Of a stretch of DNA of 64,000 nt, positions 21,666-33,205 are shown one piece after another (positions within the stretch are counted from its first letter, which is position 1; every line of letters begins with the position of its first letter). The notes below the pieces were generated by a model that did not search any database, was not told the origin of the DNA, and saw only the letters and a program-made list of their open reading frames with translations. The position numbers and the translations under genes are program-made. Where the stretch lies: positions 40,230,686 to 40,294,685 of the forward strand of contig OZ005654.1 of the NCBI GenBank assembly GCA_963930645.1, in the 5' to 3' direction. The DNA is from Salticus scenicus (Eukaryota > Arthropoda > Arachnida > Araneae > Salticidae).

Positions 21666-22989
21666 CACTTCAAATTGTCAAAATGTCCTATCCATTCCCT
21701 TGAGAACCTATAATTCTGTAAGTACTCATATCTTTTTTCACTTTAAGTTAAATCCCACAAAGGATATAGTAAAATTTCTTCTTTACCAGACATGGAAATA
21801 GTCCTAATCGGGATCCGCTCGAAAATGTTTCATCTATAAAAAGGCGGGAGAGAGGGGAGAGTATTAGAAATTTGCAGTCTATAATTCTGCCAGAACTAGA
21901 AAAATTATTTGTGATATTTGGCACATTGAAATTTCTGAGATTTATATTAAAACTCTGTATAAAACTATGCCATTGTGCATTAAAGCAGTAATTCCATATA
22001 AAGGCGGAATTAACCCAATGCAGAATACATATTTTTAATAAAAAATTGCTTAGATCTAACAAATAAATAGTTTTATTTCATATATTAAAATATAACTTGT
22101 TCATTTCATTTAATAAATCATAATAGAATACAAAGTGTATGGTTATTACATTATGTTCAAAAAGAAAATTTTATGCAGATTTTTAAAAAGTACTCCGTAG
22201 AGTGCAATAAAGCGAATTATTAAATCGAAAATGTACATAGGTATCATTTCATACCTTTGGTATTATGCAAACAAGACAGTTTTATTTGTTTCAACTATCG
22301 CTCTGACTGCAGCACTCGTGCTTACTTTGTTCGCCTGATGAAGGGTCGTGTGTTTTTCGACCCGAAACAATTGTTGCGAGTTTATTGCATTTTATGGTGT
22401 TTATTCAAAGTTTGTAAGTAATAATTTTACAACGCCAGTTTTGTGATGCTTCTTTATTAAATAGTTACGTCCATCGGACCTGAAAATTTTAAGAATAAAA
22501 CTGCTGAAGAAATTGTCATTATGGTTGCTTTCTGATCACCGACTGCGTCAAGGAACTTGTTAGCCATCCTACATTTTATAAAAGAACTATTCTGTAAAGG
22601 TAAAAGTCAACATGGTTGCTTTTTGACCACGCCATTCATACACTAATAGAAATAATAATAAAAATAATAATAATAATAATAAAAAATACATTCATGCACA
22701 GTTATGGACGTGGCGCGGACTTACGGACTTATAAGACAAGAACCGTTTACATTTTTTTAAATATTTTTTACATATTTTTATTTTTTTACAAATTTTTTAT
22801 ACATTTTATTTTTTATAATAGTTTTTTTTTTTTTTTTTTTTTTTTTTTTCATTTTTATACTTTTTTAAAACTTTTATTTCAAGTTTTTCTGTTTTTACAT
22901 TTTTATTTTTACTGGAGCTCAGACTGTATAGGTACCGCCTCTTTAACTTCATGGACCACGATCATGACCTAAAATAAACAAAAAGTCCC
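21666..22989. other. AT-rich intron, possible retroelement tail near 22330
   Basis: 22336-22380 reads GATGAAGGGTCGTG...TCGACCCGAAACAATTG, with an inverted GGGTCG/CGACCC core, reminiscent of retroelement 3' regions. 22640-22690 and 22810-22850 are (AAT)n and poly-T. No gene is supported. Confidence 0.35.
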
Positions 22990-23260
22990 TTGATCTAGTA
23001 AGTAAGAGTCCTCTTCTTCGGGTTTTAACAGTACTTGGCTGGTTCCTGCTGCTCGAAGGTTGTTGGCTTTTGATCACTGTGAAATGTCGTCTATGTTGTT
23101 TGTGATCCATCTGACTATGTGTTTTGCCTTGTTCTGTACGTGTTTGTTGTTGGCTAGTTGTTTATACCAGAGTTGTTTATTGGCCTGTGTGATTTGGGCC
23201 AGATGGAGGTTTTCCGTTAGCGGACATACTATACTTCCTTATACTTTGTATAAGGAAGTA
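22990..23260 (+). mobile_element. HINE-B-type 3' end (body unlike other copies)
   Basis: The perfect 13-bp hairpin TACTTCCTTATAC / GTATAAGGAAGTA sits at 23232-23260, identical in stem to HINE-B copy 1, but the upstream 240 bp is a different, GC-richer sequence. On the minus strand that segment stays open for about 45 codons (NLHLAQITQANKQLWYKQLA...), as if captured coding or LINE sequence. The left boundary is uncertain. Confidence 0.6.
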
Positions 23261-24602
23261 AAAATTGGAAGTAAGCCTCCATATGTCTCCAGTTTGTTAC
23301 CCCTTGATTTCTTTCTATGGGTTAACCTAAAAGCACGTGTGTTTATGTAAACAATACACGCTTTATCGGAAATTTGAAGAAGACAAATATTGACGATGAG
23401 ATGGTTTAATGAGGTTTGTTGAACTTTCAATGAACATGAGACTTCAACAAGTCTTCATACAAACAGAAGAGAGTGATCTCGAATTTAGTGAAGCGCATTC
23501 GAGAAAATGGGTACGATTTTAAACATCTGCTGCCACAATATTAATCTTTCTTTCAGTTTTGTTTCTCAGAATATACATTCTTTCAAATCAGTTCATGATT
23601 TATGCGCCTATTTTTTAAAGAAGATATTTTGTTTTTTTCACGGGTTGCCTGACTTTTCGACATGAACTTCTGTACATGAACTTCTACTTAATAAGTATCT
23701 ATGATTTATCGAATTTTTCATGATGTACATATGTGGGTGAAGGAGTATCTCGCATATGTCAAAAATAGCTTGTCGTAAAACGGACGTGAAAATTTTGTAT
23801 ATAAAAGACAGTTATATAGCGCCTAACTGTTCACCAGAACTTTTTGGTTACTGTATCAGCTGTCATTTTGAAGATCTGTGATAACTCGATAAAGGTTGTT
23901 ATTTAATTATGACTTGTGCACACACACACACAAATGCTTCTGGAACAACAAAAGTTTTGTTAAATCAACCAAATTATTTTATCGATACAGCTTCAACATT
24001 TTGTTACCATAATCTAAAGGAGCACATCTCTCGGTCATTGACTGCTTACAGAGAGATATATGACGTAGCTTATCCGACTATCCACTGGCAGTGGATAGTG
24101 GACTCTTTCAACTTTATTCTTTTGGTCAATCGAAGCGTGCTGATTCGATTAAATTCGACAAATATTTTGTACAGAAATATTTATTAAAATGGCAAAATAA
24201 GTCTACAAAACCAGTCAAGAAAATAAATTTGGATTTCCTTTTTCGCTACATCACTTCGTTTAGTTGCCGTCTCCTTTTTGGTTATCGAATAACTTCCCGT
24301 TTTAAAGTTAGAAGATAAGACTTTATAATTTAGGATGGCACAACAGATTTTTTTTTAACCCTTATTTGGCAAGGTAAAAAAAAATCTGTCTTTCAGCAAT
24401 AGTACACTGGCAACAACTGTCCAAACACACGTTGTTCCCAGTGAAAACAACATGTGTTTTCACTGGCTCTGATGGGATATTCACAAATCCAAATGATTCT
24501 TGCATAGCATTGTTGCTGCGTCTTTCAACAGGAAGTTATAGAGCAGCCAAGAGCCTTATTTTGCAATGCCTTATTTTGATCGATTGCCGCTAGGAGGCAA
24601 AA
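23261..24602. other. Intron sequence, no gene seen
   Basis: Short frames only. ACACGTTGTTCCCAGTG / its partner GTTTTCACTGG at 24430-24465 can form a hairpin. Nothing else is recognised. Confidence 0.4.
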
Positions 24603-24815
24603 CATGTGCAGACATGCACACATTTCAATTTCTTCCGTAGCATTATTACTAACCACCCTTTTTTCACACCACTTTTCTTGGAGGGTTTTTAATCGGAATT
24701 ATATATTGCAGAAAATTTCACTACAAATAAAGAGGTTTGCAAAAATGGGGGGGGGGGGTGTATTAAAAATGCGCCCGAATAAATTAAAATGTGTGCATGT
24801 CTGCATGTCAAGACC
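24603..24815. mobile_element. MITE with ACATGTGCAGACATGCACAC ends
   Basis: Inverted ends of about 28 bp: ACATGTGCAGACATGCACAC...AATTT at 24603 and AAATT...GTGTGCATGTCTGCATGT ending near 24810. It carries a G10 run (24748-24757). The target duplication is not clear, so the superfamily is open. Confidence 0.68.
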
Positions 24816-25296
24816 TTCGAGACAATTTTTTATCTTTTATCAATTACGGGGATAATCCACTTTTAAGGGGTCTCCAGTATAGGATTCTTATAAGCGAAAA
24901 GTGACTTACTTTACGATTTATATGTTAATCGTATAACTTAAATTAAAATTCTTCGAAAACTGTATTCTATAAAATAAATGACCTTTAAGATAAGTGTTTT
25001 CATCATTTCTAACTGGATAATTATTTAAATATTTCATATATTTTTAATTTTTTCAAAACTTACGGATTGTGAAACAACATTGAAAATTTCTGCTATATTA
25101 ATAATTTGCCACATTTTTCATTATAATTAATTAAGCGTACTTCTTTTTTACAATTTTCTAAAAGCTGAAACAAGTTTTTAACATCATCCTATAAATTTCT
25201 GTTCCATTTCAATAAGAATAAAAAAAAAAAAAAAAAAACTCGTAATCCCTCAAAACAGTCTCATTTTTCATTTGTACTAGAACATTTTAAAAGAAA
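24816..25296. other. AT-rich intron, no feature seen
   Basis: Contains a poly-A run at 25221-25239; nothing else supported. Confidence 0.45.
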
Positions 25297-25947
25297 CTAG
25301 TATGTTGTGGCCACATGACTTTCTTCTATATTTTCCTATACAAATTCACTCAGTAAAAATAAATTATTAAAATTATTATATAAAAAAAAATATCTTCCAT
25401 GATAATGCAGACGATTTCCATATTACAGAAGTAGTATAACACTAATTATCCAAAAAAAGTCAATTTTATTATCAATATTACATTAAAAAAAAAAAAAAAA
25501 AAAAAAAAAATTGTTAAAAATGAAAAAAAATCGATAACTTTATTTTAAATTATCGCAGATCGATGGTTCAACCATTTGTTTTAAAGGTATTGGCGAGCTC
25601 TTTTGAAAGATACCCATCATGAACATTTATTCCCATCGAGGGAGGACTTCCCCCCCTCCAGGGGGGGGGGGAAGTGGCGAGGCTCCTACACATACAAAAA
25701 AATTTTCCCAGTTGACTATCTCTATTATAAATAATTCTTGTAAATTTCATAATGATTACTAAAAAATAATTCTCTTTATGCACATTTATACAAAATTTTG
25801 TCCTATATCACCATGTTAAAAATTTAGAAAAAGCGCGATGGCAACGCAACCTGTAAGACAATTTTTACCAAAAGTTGATAGGCACTAATTTATGTCAAGG
25901 TACTTTTACATACCAATTTGTATGAAATTCTGAGCAGTAGTTCCTGA

Positions 25948-27299
25948 CAAGTAAACCTTCTCTCCTTTGATACCGGTTTTCCGGAAACCTATATATTTTC
26001 TGAAAGCTTATGCCACAAGTAGAAAAACTGTGAAATCTTAGGGGCAGAGGGATAAGCGTTTACGAGTTATAGGACATAAAATGTTGGAAAGATGACACCA
26101 AAAGTCGCTAAAATGTTCGTTTTACGTATTTATATGAACTAATAATATGGTAAGAAGGTCGAGGTATCATTATAAAGGAAAAAACAACTCGTTGAAAAGA
26201 AACAGTATACGTTGGGATACTTGCTACTGACTTCAAATTAAGTCCATTACAAGAGACAATCAATGTACAATTCACCAAATAATCAGTGAGACGGGCAGAA
26301 AGACAGTTCACAATGGGCACATTTTACAAAAGCGATAGCCGCACATTTGCAAACTCATCATTTGTCAATGAATTGAAGCAGTATTCCATTGGCGCAATCC
26401 ACATTCCAGGTTTGTCGTCCAAGTATCCGCTTTTATAAAAAGCATACTTAATCAAGTTCTTGAAACGAGGAGCATTGAACTGATATAGGGAAAAAAGACT
26501 GCAGGGCCGGAAAACTATCGCGCTGCCAGATGTGCTCATGTGTCTCGATAATAATTGTTTCCATTATGTAAAGATCAAAAGATTTCTAGTGTCTGAAAAA
26601 ATGAATATCCAGAGGCTAAATCTTTCCTGTACATCCTTCAGGTACCAATTCTTTTTGTAGGACTTTACCATCAAGTACTTCGGAAGCAGACAATGCATGA
26701 TCTTTGTTAGAACACCATGAATTCACTAAAAGCAGAATTTTCTTCCTGTCATTAGCCATACTTGACCAAAATATGTCATGACAGAAGTGGAGACTGTGAC
26801 TGTTGCGACAAGCATTGCTGTTCCTTATAGACACCATCATCTTCGAAGTCCATATCCTCGTCCGTTCTTCTCCATCGTCTCTAGCAAATCCTAATGTCCG
26901 GATCCCTTCCACAATCTCCATATCATTTTCCAGGAGAATAATTATGTGTTTTATCATCTCCTATTCCTGGATGTTCGGAGACCGATTACTTGTTCCGAAT
27001 CGGGAGACCAAGGCCACCACAACGACTATAGTATCCATATAATAAGAAGCAATGTAAGAAGAAGACATACAATACGTTAGTACTTGACCGCAATATACGG
27101 GAACATACAAGGAATAGAGACGTTTTTATGGGAATATGTCCCTCTATACACACTTTACTGATACTTTGCGGGCCCTGTATCTCCTAAACGCTTGTCCCTC
27201 TGCCCCTAAGATTTCACAGTTTTTATACTTGTGATATAAGCTTTCAGAAAATATATGGGTTTCCGGAAAACCGGTATCAAAGGAGAGAAGGTTTACTTG
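25948..27299 (-). mobile_element. DNA transposon with ~125-bp TIRs and TGA duplication (Zator-like?)
   Basis: 1352 bp. The first ~125 bp (CAAGTAAACCTTCTCTCCTT...) are repeated inverted at the right end (...AGGAGAGAAGGTTTACTTG). The 3-bp TGA flanks both sides (25945-25947, 27300-27302); the HINE-C copy at 44376 shows the empty site TTCTTGAGATAC. It holds a broken DDE-type transposase on the minus strand (26324-26960). Long TIRs with 3-bp duplication are known for Zator and PIF/Harbinger-type elements; the protein does not let me decide. Confidence 0.88.
26324..26960 (-). pseudogene. DDE-superfamily transposase relic
   Basis: On the minus strand, one frame gives KKILLLVNSWCSNKDHALSA then ELVPEGCTGKI, continuing after a stop as PLDIHFFRH; normal relatives read LLLDSW...H / KTIPPGTTG-IQPLDVYFFR. 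A second frame downstream (26539-26324) gives FNAPRFKNLIKYAFYKSGYL and PMEYCFN, the conserved end of the same family. Frameshift and stops lie between 26540 and 26616. The first catalytic D of LLLDSW is N in NSW. Only the C-terminal half is recognisable. Confidence 0.72.
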
Positions 27300-27477
27300 T
27301 GAGATACAGTTGCCACAAATTTTGTCACACACACACACAGACTGACAGACAGACAGACATTTTCTAAAAATGGTCGAATCATCTTCTACAGATCTCAAAA
27401 CGTGTAAATCAATCAAAAGCCCGAGGTCGAAAATTTTTACGAATCCAATTTATTCTATTGAATATAGAAGAAAGTAG

Positions 27478-28847
27478 TAAAACATAGACCCCTTTATTTA
27501 GTAACAATTTAAAACCCTTTAGCTACTCAATTCATTAAAAATTTTCTTTCTGGGCAAGCTGTATAGGAGTATCAGAAATTCATCGAATTGAAATAGCGCA
27601 TTGTTCAATTTAATAATTAAAATGCCCTCTTAAAGTACTACTGAAATATACTAGGCATGACATACAAGAGGAATGTGATTATGATACACGTACCATACTT
27701 CTTTTATGTTGTATTGTCTTATGAACGCAAAGGCGATGGCAAACAGCTTTCGTGTAATTTATATTATTTTTTCTTTCCCACAAAAGTGTTCGCTTTACTT
27801 TTATTTATACTGCTTCTCTTACTAAAGTATTAAATTATTTTCAATCAGAAACAATAGTTCTTTTTTAACCCCGATAAAAAAAAAAAAGCTATGAAGTTGG
27901 AAGCCTTTTCCTATCTTGTCTGTCTGTGGTATTGTAGCACTCAAACGAATGAATTGATTTCGATGTTTTTTTTTTTTTTAATGGAACGTTGATATAACAG
28001 AAATGGTACTTAGGTATATTTGATGAAAATCTGATAGATTTTTGAAATTAGTTAAAATGTCATTTTTTAGGTTCTTTTTTCCTCTGATATTTTAAAAATT
28101 TCGAGCTGCGAATTTTTCAACTTTCATCTCATGTTAGATTCCATATTTTTTTTCCATTTAAATCTCCTTTTATTTTAAATAGCTCTTTTTCATCCAATTT
28201 TCACAAAACTGAAAAAATGGCTGTAATGAGTGACTATGAGTTCATAGTTAAAAAATATTTAAATTCGGTTAAAAATTAGAGATTTTATTGAGCGAGTGAG
28301 AATGAGTAATTTTATATAGAGATAAGAATACAAAAAAGCATTAAAAAAAAAAAAAAAAAAATCGCGAATTTTTAACCGACTTTCACAAAACTTAAAAAAG
28401 GCCATAAATAGTTCGCAGTCCAAAAATCGCTGAATTCGATTGAAAAATAAAGATTTTAAAGGAATATAATATTTAATTAAATTCAAGGTCAGCCGTACTT
28501 AAACATGTTACAATTTGTGAGTTAACGTTTTTATATCTTCTAGCGGTATTCTGCAGCAGTTTGAAATGTACAGATTTTTATAGAGAAATAATATTTAATT
28601 AAATTCAAGGTTATGGGATTTTAAAAGTTAGCTTTACACTTGTTTTCACTTGTCCTTTATCATAAAAGTGTTCGCGCTACTTTTTTACGTGTGTCACTTC
28701 TCTTACAAATGTACTAAAATAAATTTTACTCAGATACAAAGGACCTTTTCATTTCTCTCCCTATATTTTTATCGGTTGCTGTTTCATGATATCACTTAAG
28801 AAGCGCTCTTACTCTACTTCTTAATTTTCAGAATAATAATAATAAAA
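27478..28847. other. AT-rich intron with a diverged internal duplication
   Basis: Two stretches resemble each other: about 27785-27870 and 28670-28745 (GTTCGC-TACTTTT..., CTTCTCTTACAAA..., TCAGAAACAA). ATAATATTTAATTAAATTCAAGGT also occurs at 28467 and 28588. Poly-A/T runs at 27968 and 28342. No exon was seen. Confidence 0.45.
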
Positions 28848-29067
28848 TTCTGGTGTGACTTTACTCGATTTTCCAAACATTAAGTAATTAAAGTTTGTTT
28901 AAATAAATTAAAGTAAGGTAAGTCGTTAAATAAACGAACTAGAAAATTATAATAGAGTGTTTGAGTATATTTTCCTAAATAATATGTTCTTTAATTGAAC
29001 GCTATTGCATTTCAAATAATTTGAGTCCATAGATCATAATGATAATGAATATTTCGTTATGTCCCTG

Positions 29068-29102
<35 letters not shown>

Positions 29103-29538
29103 ATAAGTGCTAGATTTACCAAAATCTGTATACTTTTAGCGATAACGATTTATAACAGGTGTATAAATTTTCAGTTCATTTGAATAAAGCGTTTAGACAC
29201 CAACGCAGTTTAAATAACTTCAGCCCATTGACCATAATGATAAAGAATTTCTTTTTTGCGGCCATTTAAAAAAAAAAAAACTGTAAGTGCTAGGTTCACC
29301 AAAATCAATAGGGTTGCGCTAAGGTGATCTATACACGTACCCAACTTTCAGCTAATTCAAACAAAGCGTTTATACGCTATCGTTTTCACTCATACACATA
29401 CATACATGCAATCACTGTAAAAAAAAAAAAAAATGAAGTCAAGGGACCTTAAAGCGTATAGATACTCCAAAATTGCAAAGTCGAATTTTCGTCATGATTA
29501 CAATACTTTCCTTACATATATACCTATGTTCGGAAAAT
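28848..29538 (+). mobile_element. HINE-A copy 3
   Basis: 5' end ATTCTGGTGTGACTTTACTCGA then TTTTCCAAACA, a diverged form of ATCTGGAGTGACTCCACTCGACTTTCCGAACA. Two internal ~170-bp units follow, each with a poly-A run (29069-29100, 29269-29280), then CGTTTATACGCTATCG, a short TACA microsatellite and the 3' end CAATACTTTCC...GTTCGGAAAATA. It lies only about 40 bp downstream of exon B's donor. Confidence 0.78.
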
Positions 29539-29578
29539 AATAATAATAATAAATAATGGTAAAACTCTACTAACTTAC

Positions 29579-29755
29579 TTTAACTTTTCCTATTCTGAGA
29601 ACGGTATTCTGCACCTCTTGGGCATACCTTTCAAAATCCTCTTGATACTTGACATCTAAGAATCGGCACTTCTCCAACGATACATCAGACAGAGGAATCT
29701 GACAGGCAAGACGTTTGAGTCGATTCTTTTGCCCCTCGGATTGGTGCCTTGGTAC
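29579..29755 (-). CDS. PET-LIM gene, exon B: C-terminal half of PET domain
   Basis: Exactly 177 nt (59 codons, phase 0 at both ends) between acceptor CTGTCTGTAG and a perfect donor AAA/GTAAGT. It reads VPRHQSEGQKNRLKRLACQI then PLSD...KC...Y...F and ends RIGKVK. The PET domain of testin/prickle continues after PEEK/PEDK with VP...GxxxRxKQLxxQLPxHD, so this exon completes the domain begun in exon A, whose last residues are PEDK. The PET domain helps place these proteins at membranes or adhesions and mediates partner binding. Codon use is normal and there is no lesion. Downstream it is phase compatible with exon C, though a linker exon between them cannot be excluded. Confidence 0.9.
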
Positions 29756-29791
29756 CTACAGACAGGAAACTATTATTATTATTATTATTAA

Positions 29792-32700
29792 CTAGCCGCC
29801 TTCGGCGACCAGCTGGTTCGCAATCCTTGAAAAATCCGACTTTATGAAACTCCCACTCGGTGGCGCCTGCGGCGCCTTTTTCCCGTTTCAGATCTTACAA
29901 CAGCTTATTGACATATAGTAAAAATAGCTTTATTGAAAAATTTAAATTCCCGCTCGGTAGCCTTCGGCGCCCTCTTCCACTTTCAATATCTGAAACAGCC
30001 TGTTCGCTCACCATGTTATGATCTTTCAAATTTCTGACTTTAGCAAAGTCCCGCTCGGTGGCTACCGCGGCGCCTTATCCCCGTTTTAGAACATACAACA
30101 CCTTCCTCGCTCATTAGAATTTGAAATGTTGAAATTTTAAAATAATACAGCACCATCTGGCGGTAGAAAATTCTGCAATCCACTATTCGATTCCAAATCA
30201 AAAAAGCTTTCTAATGATGTATTACTTACGAAATTATTTTAATTAGTAGCTGAGATACAAAAGAAAACTGATTCAGGACACCTCAAAACGTGTAAATCGG
30301 GTGAAATCTCGAATTCCATTTTCGATAATGTAAAAGTACTTTAAAGTGTGTATCAACTCAACAAAGCTTTCAAATGATGTATTACTTATGAATTTTTACT
30401 TTCCGAACACTATAGTGAGGAAAGTATTGTAATCATGTCAAAAATCCGAATTGGAGATTTTGATGTTTCTATACGTTTCGAGGTCCAATGAGTCCGTTTT
30501 CACTATTTTTGCGATGATGTATGTATGTGTGTGTGTATGTGTGTATGTGTGTATGTATGTGTGTATGTCTGTGAGTGAACACGCTAGCGTCTAAACGCTT
30601 TGTTCGAATAACCTGAAAGTTGGTACGTATATTGTAAGTCACCATAGTACGAACCCTATAGATTTTGGTGAATCTAGCACTTATAGTTTTTTTACAGGGA
30701 CACAAAGAAAAATTCTTTATCATTATGGCCTATGGGAGCAAAATCTTAAAAGTGCGATAGCATCTAAACGCCTTATTCAATTGAGCAAAAAATTTATACA
30801 CATATTATAGGTCACAAATACTCAATCTGTATAGATTTTGGAGAATCTATCACTTATAGTTTTTTACAGGGACACAAAGAAAAATTCTTTATCATTATGC
30901 ATATGGGGCCAAATTTTTAAAAGTGTGATAGCGTCTAAACGCCTTATTAATCTGAGTAAAAAATTGGTACACGTATTATAGGTCACAGTTGCACCAACTG
31001 TATAGATTTTGGTGAATCTAGCACTTACAGTTTTTTTTACAGGGACACAAAGAAAAATTCTTTATCATTATGGCCTATGGGACCTAATTTTTAAAAGTAC
31101 GATAGCATCTAAACGCCTTATTCAATTGAGCTGAAAATTTATATGAGTATTATAAATCACTGTTGCACTAACTATAAGCATTTTGGTGAATCTAGCATTT
31201 ATAGGTTTTTATAGGGACACAGCGAAAAATTCTTTGTCATTATGATCTGTGGGCTCAAAGTTCAGTAGCGTTAAATAAAACATCGTGTAATATATGGAGA
31301 AAAATACTCAAACACTCTATTATGGTTTTCTCTTTTTTGTTTGTTTAACAACTCCTCTTTCTTTACTTTATCTACAAAACTGTTAATTACTCATTGTTCG
31401 GAAAGTCGAGTGGAGTCACTCCAGATTTTTTTAAATTAATAACTGAGATAAAAGAGAGAACCCATTCAGGACACTTCAAAAGTTTAAATCAGGAGAAATG
31501 TCGAAATATCGAATTTCTGCAATGTACTATTCAATTCCAAATCGACAACGCTTTCAAATGATGTATTACTTATGAAATTATTGTAATTAGCAGCTGAGAT
31601 ACAAATGAAAACTAATTCAGGAGACCTCAAAACGTGTAAATCAGGTGAAATCTCGAATTCCACTTTCGATATTTTAATTAGTAGCTGAGATACAAAAGAA
31701 AACCCATTCAGGACATCTCAAAACGTGTAAATAAGATGAAATCTGGAATTCCACTATTGAGATGCAAAAGAAAACCTAATCTGGAGACCTCAAAACATGT
31801 AAATCGGGTGAAATCTCGAATTCCACTTTCGATAATGTAACCGTACTTTAAAATGTGTATAGAATGATGTATTAAAAAAAAAAATTAAACATAATTAGAA
31901 TCTGAAATATTGAAATTTTAAAATACGAGTATTACAGCGCTATGACATCTCAAAAGTGTAAGTCAGGTGAAATTTCGAATTCCATTACCTACGGTAGTCG
32001 GTTAATGGAAGTAAAAACAAATATTTTTAGTAAATACAAATATTTTTACCTTAAGTGAAAAAATTAAGTGTTGCTATAGAAAGTGGCATCCTCTTTCGAG
32101 ACAATTTAATTTGCAATTAAAACGTAAACCTTTTGTTTATCGACCAAAATCGATGAAATTTTAACTGCAAGTTTGTTTTGTGGTGTTAAGATTGTATACT
32201 AAGTGTCGTGTGCGAAAGTAAAACATTGAAGAAAATAGAAATTTGCAATTTTTTATCCTACTCAAAATACCTCCGATTCTCAATCAGTGCCAGCTGTTAT
32301 TATTATTTTTTTTTTCGCTTCCGTCTAGAAATGCTTCCTGTCTGAACGGGTTGTCATGGCGATGCAACGGACGTCTGCATTATTTGATTACGGTATTCAT
32401 TTTGGAATGAAGTACGGCATTTTCAATGGTTTAAAGCCTAAAATTAAAAAAATTATAACTCATTCAGTTTTTGAAATTTTCTCTCAATCTTTTGGGAATT
32501 GAATTGTTGAAGCGAGATCTATATATATATATATATATAATGATTTATCTCTAAACGCTTTTGAGTTATAAAATGTTTTGTGAAAAAATTGATGTTTCGT
32601 AAAATCTAAAAATATCGATCGCTAATCCGTATTTTGTAAAAATGTTTCTATGGTTCGAAAGAGGATTAAATGACCTTTCCGAATATACCAGTTCTTAAGA

Positions 32701-33205
32701 AATGGAACAGTTACTCGGTCGTACAGGGCATTTCGAAAAAGACAATCGAGAAAAAGAGAAGTTTTCGACCCTTTTTAAAACTTTTTTTAAAAATATAAAA
32801 AATACGTATTTAAAAAAAAAAAATTGTACCGTATGAATCGGTAATAAATGCTCTTTCTGTTGGTAGAGGTGTATTTCGATATCTCGAACCGTTCGAGAAG
32901 GATCGCTTTACAAAAACCCACGAAATTTCCTCTTTTTGCTTTTTCTTTTCAGGTACGCGGTCCCGGAACAAAATGACGGTCGCCTCCGATTTTGAATCGT
33001 TTTTTGATTTGACATGGGTCGACATTTTAATTAATATCTCCGGAACTAATTAAAATTTTTAAATTCTTTTTTCACTATGCACTCGGGCAGGCTTCTGAGC
33101 ACCCGTCTGTCAAATATTGTAGTTCTGCGTTCAATAGGGGCTGAACGTATAGATGCTCAGACAGACAGACAGAGAGACAGACATCTTCTTTTATTATTAT
33201 AGATA
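29792..33205. mobile_element. Composite repeat region beginning AACTAGCCGCCTTCGG
   Basis: It starts after a (TTA)n run with AACTAGCCGCCTTCGGCGAC (a CGCC-TTC-GGCG hairpin), followed by three degenerate units containing CCCGCTCGGTGGC-GGCGCC. The middle carries repeated units like AGTAGCTGAGATACAAAAGA...TCGGGTGAAATCTCGAATTCCA (30230, 31440, 31565, 31680, 31760). It ends with a CAGACAGACAGAGAGACAGAC run and TATTATTATAG near 33205. HINE-A copy 4 is inserted at 30397-31426. It resembles large non-autonomous Helitrons but no clean termini were found. Confidence 0.5.
30397..31426 (-). mobile_element. HINE-A copy 4, with ~170-bp internal tandem array
   Basis: On the minus strand it begins ATCTGGAGTGACTCCACTCG then ACTTTCCGAACA and ends with the hairpin TACTTTCC...GTTCGGAAAGTA at 30397. 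Four to five tandem units of about 170 bp fill 30580-31260 (landmarks CTTTATCATTAT, TTTACAGGGACACAAAGAAA, GCGTCTAAACGCCTTATT). A GT/ATGT microsatellite lies at 30525-30572. The host repeat continues on both sides (TTATGAATTTT left, TTTTTAAATTAATAACTGAG right), so the boundaries are well placed in a T-run. Confidence 0.85.

Larger units (their letters stand above)
25297..27477 (+). mobile_element. HINE-C copy 1, interrupted by a DDE transposon
   Basis: The start (CTAGTATGTTGTGGCCACATGACTTTCTTC) and the worn hairpin at the end (27446-27477, ...GAATATAGAAGAAAGTA) match the HINE-C plan. The body has poly-A (25483-25510), a C/G-run hairpin (25650-25672) and a tail CACACACAGACTGACAGACAGACAG then CCCGAGGTCGAAAATTTTTACGAATCCAA. 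The other copy at 43386 lacks the inserted 1.35-kb transposon. Confidence 0.8.
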
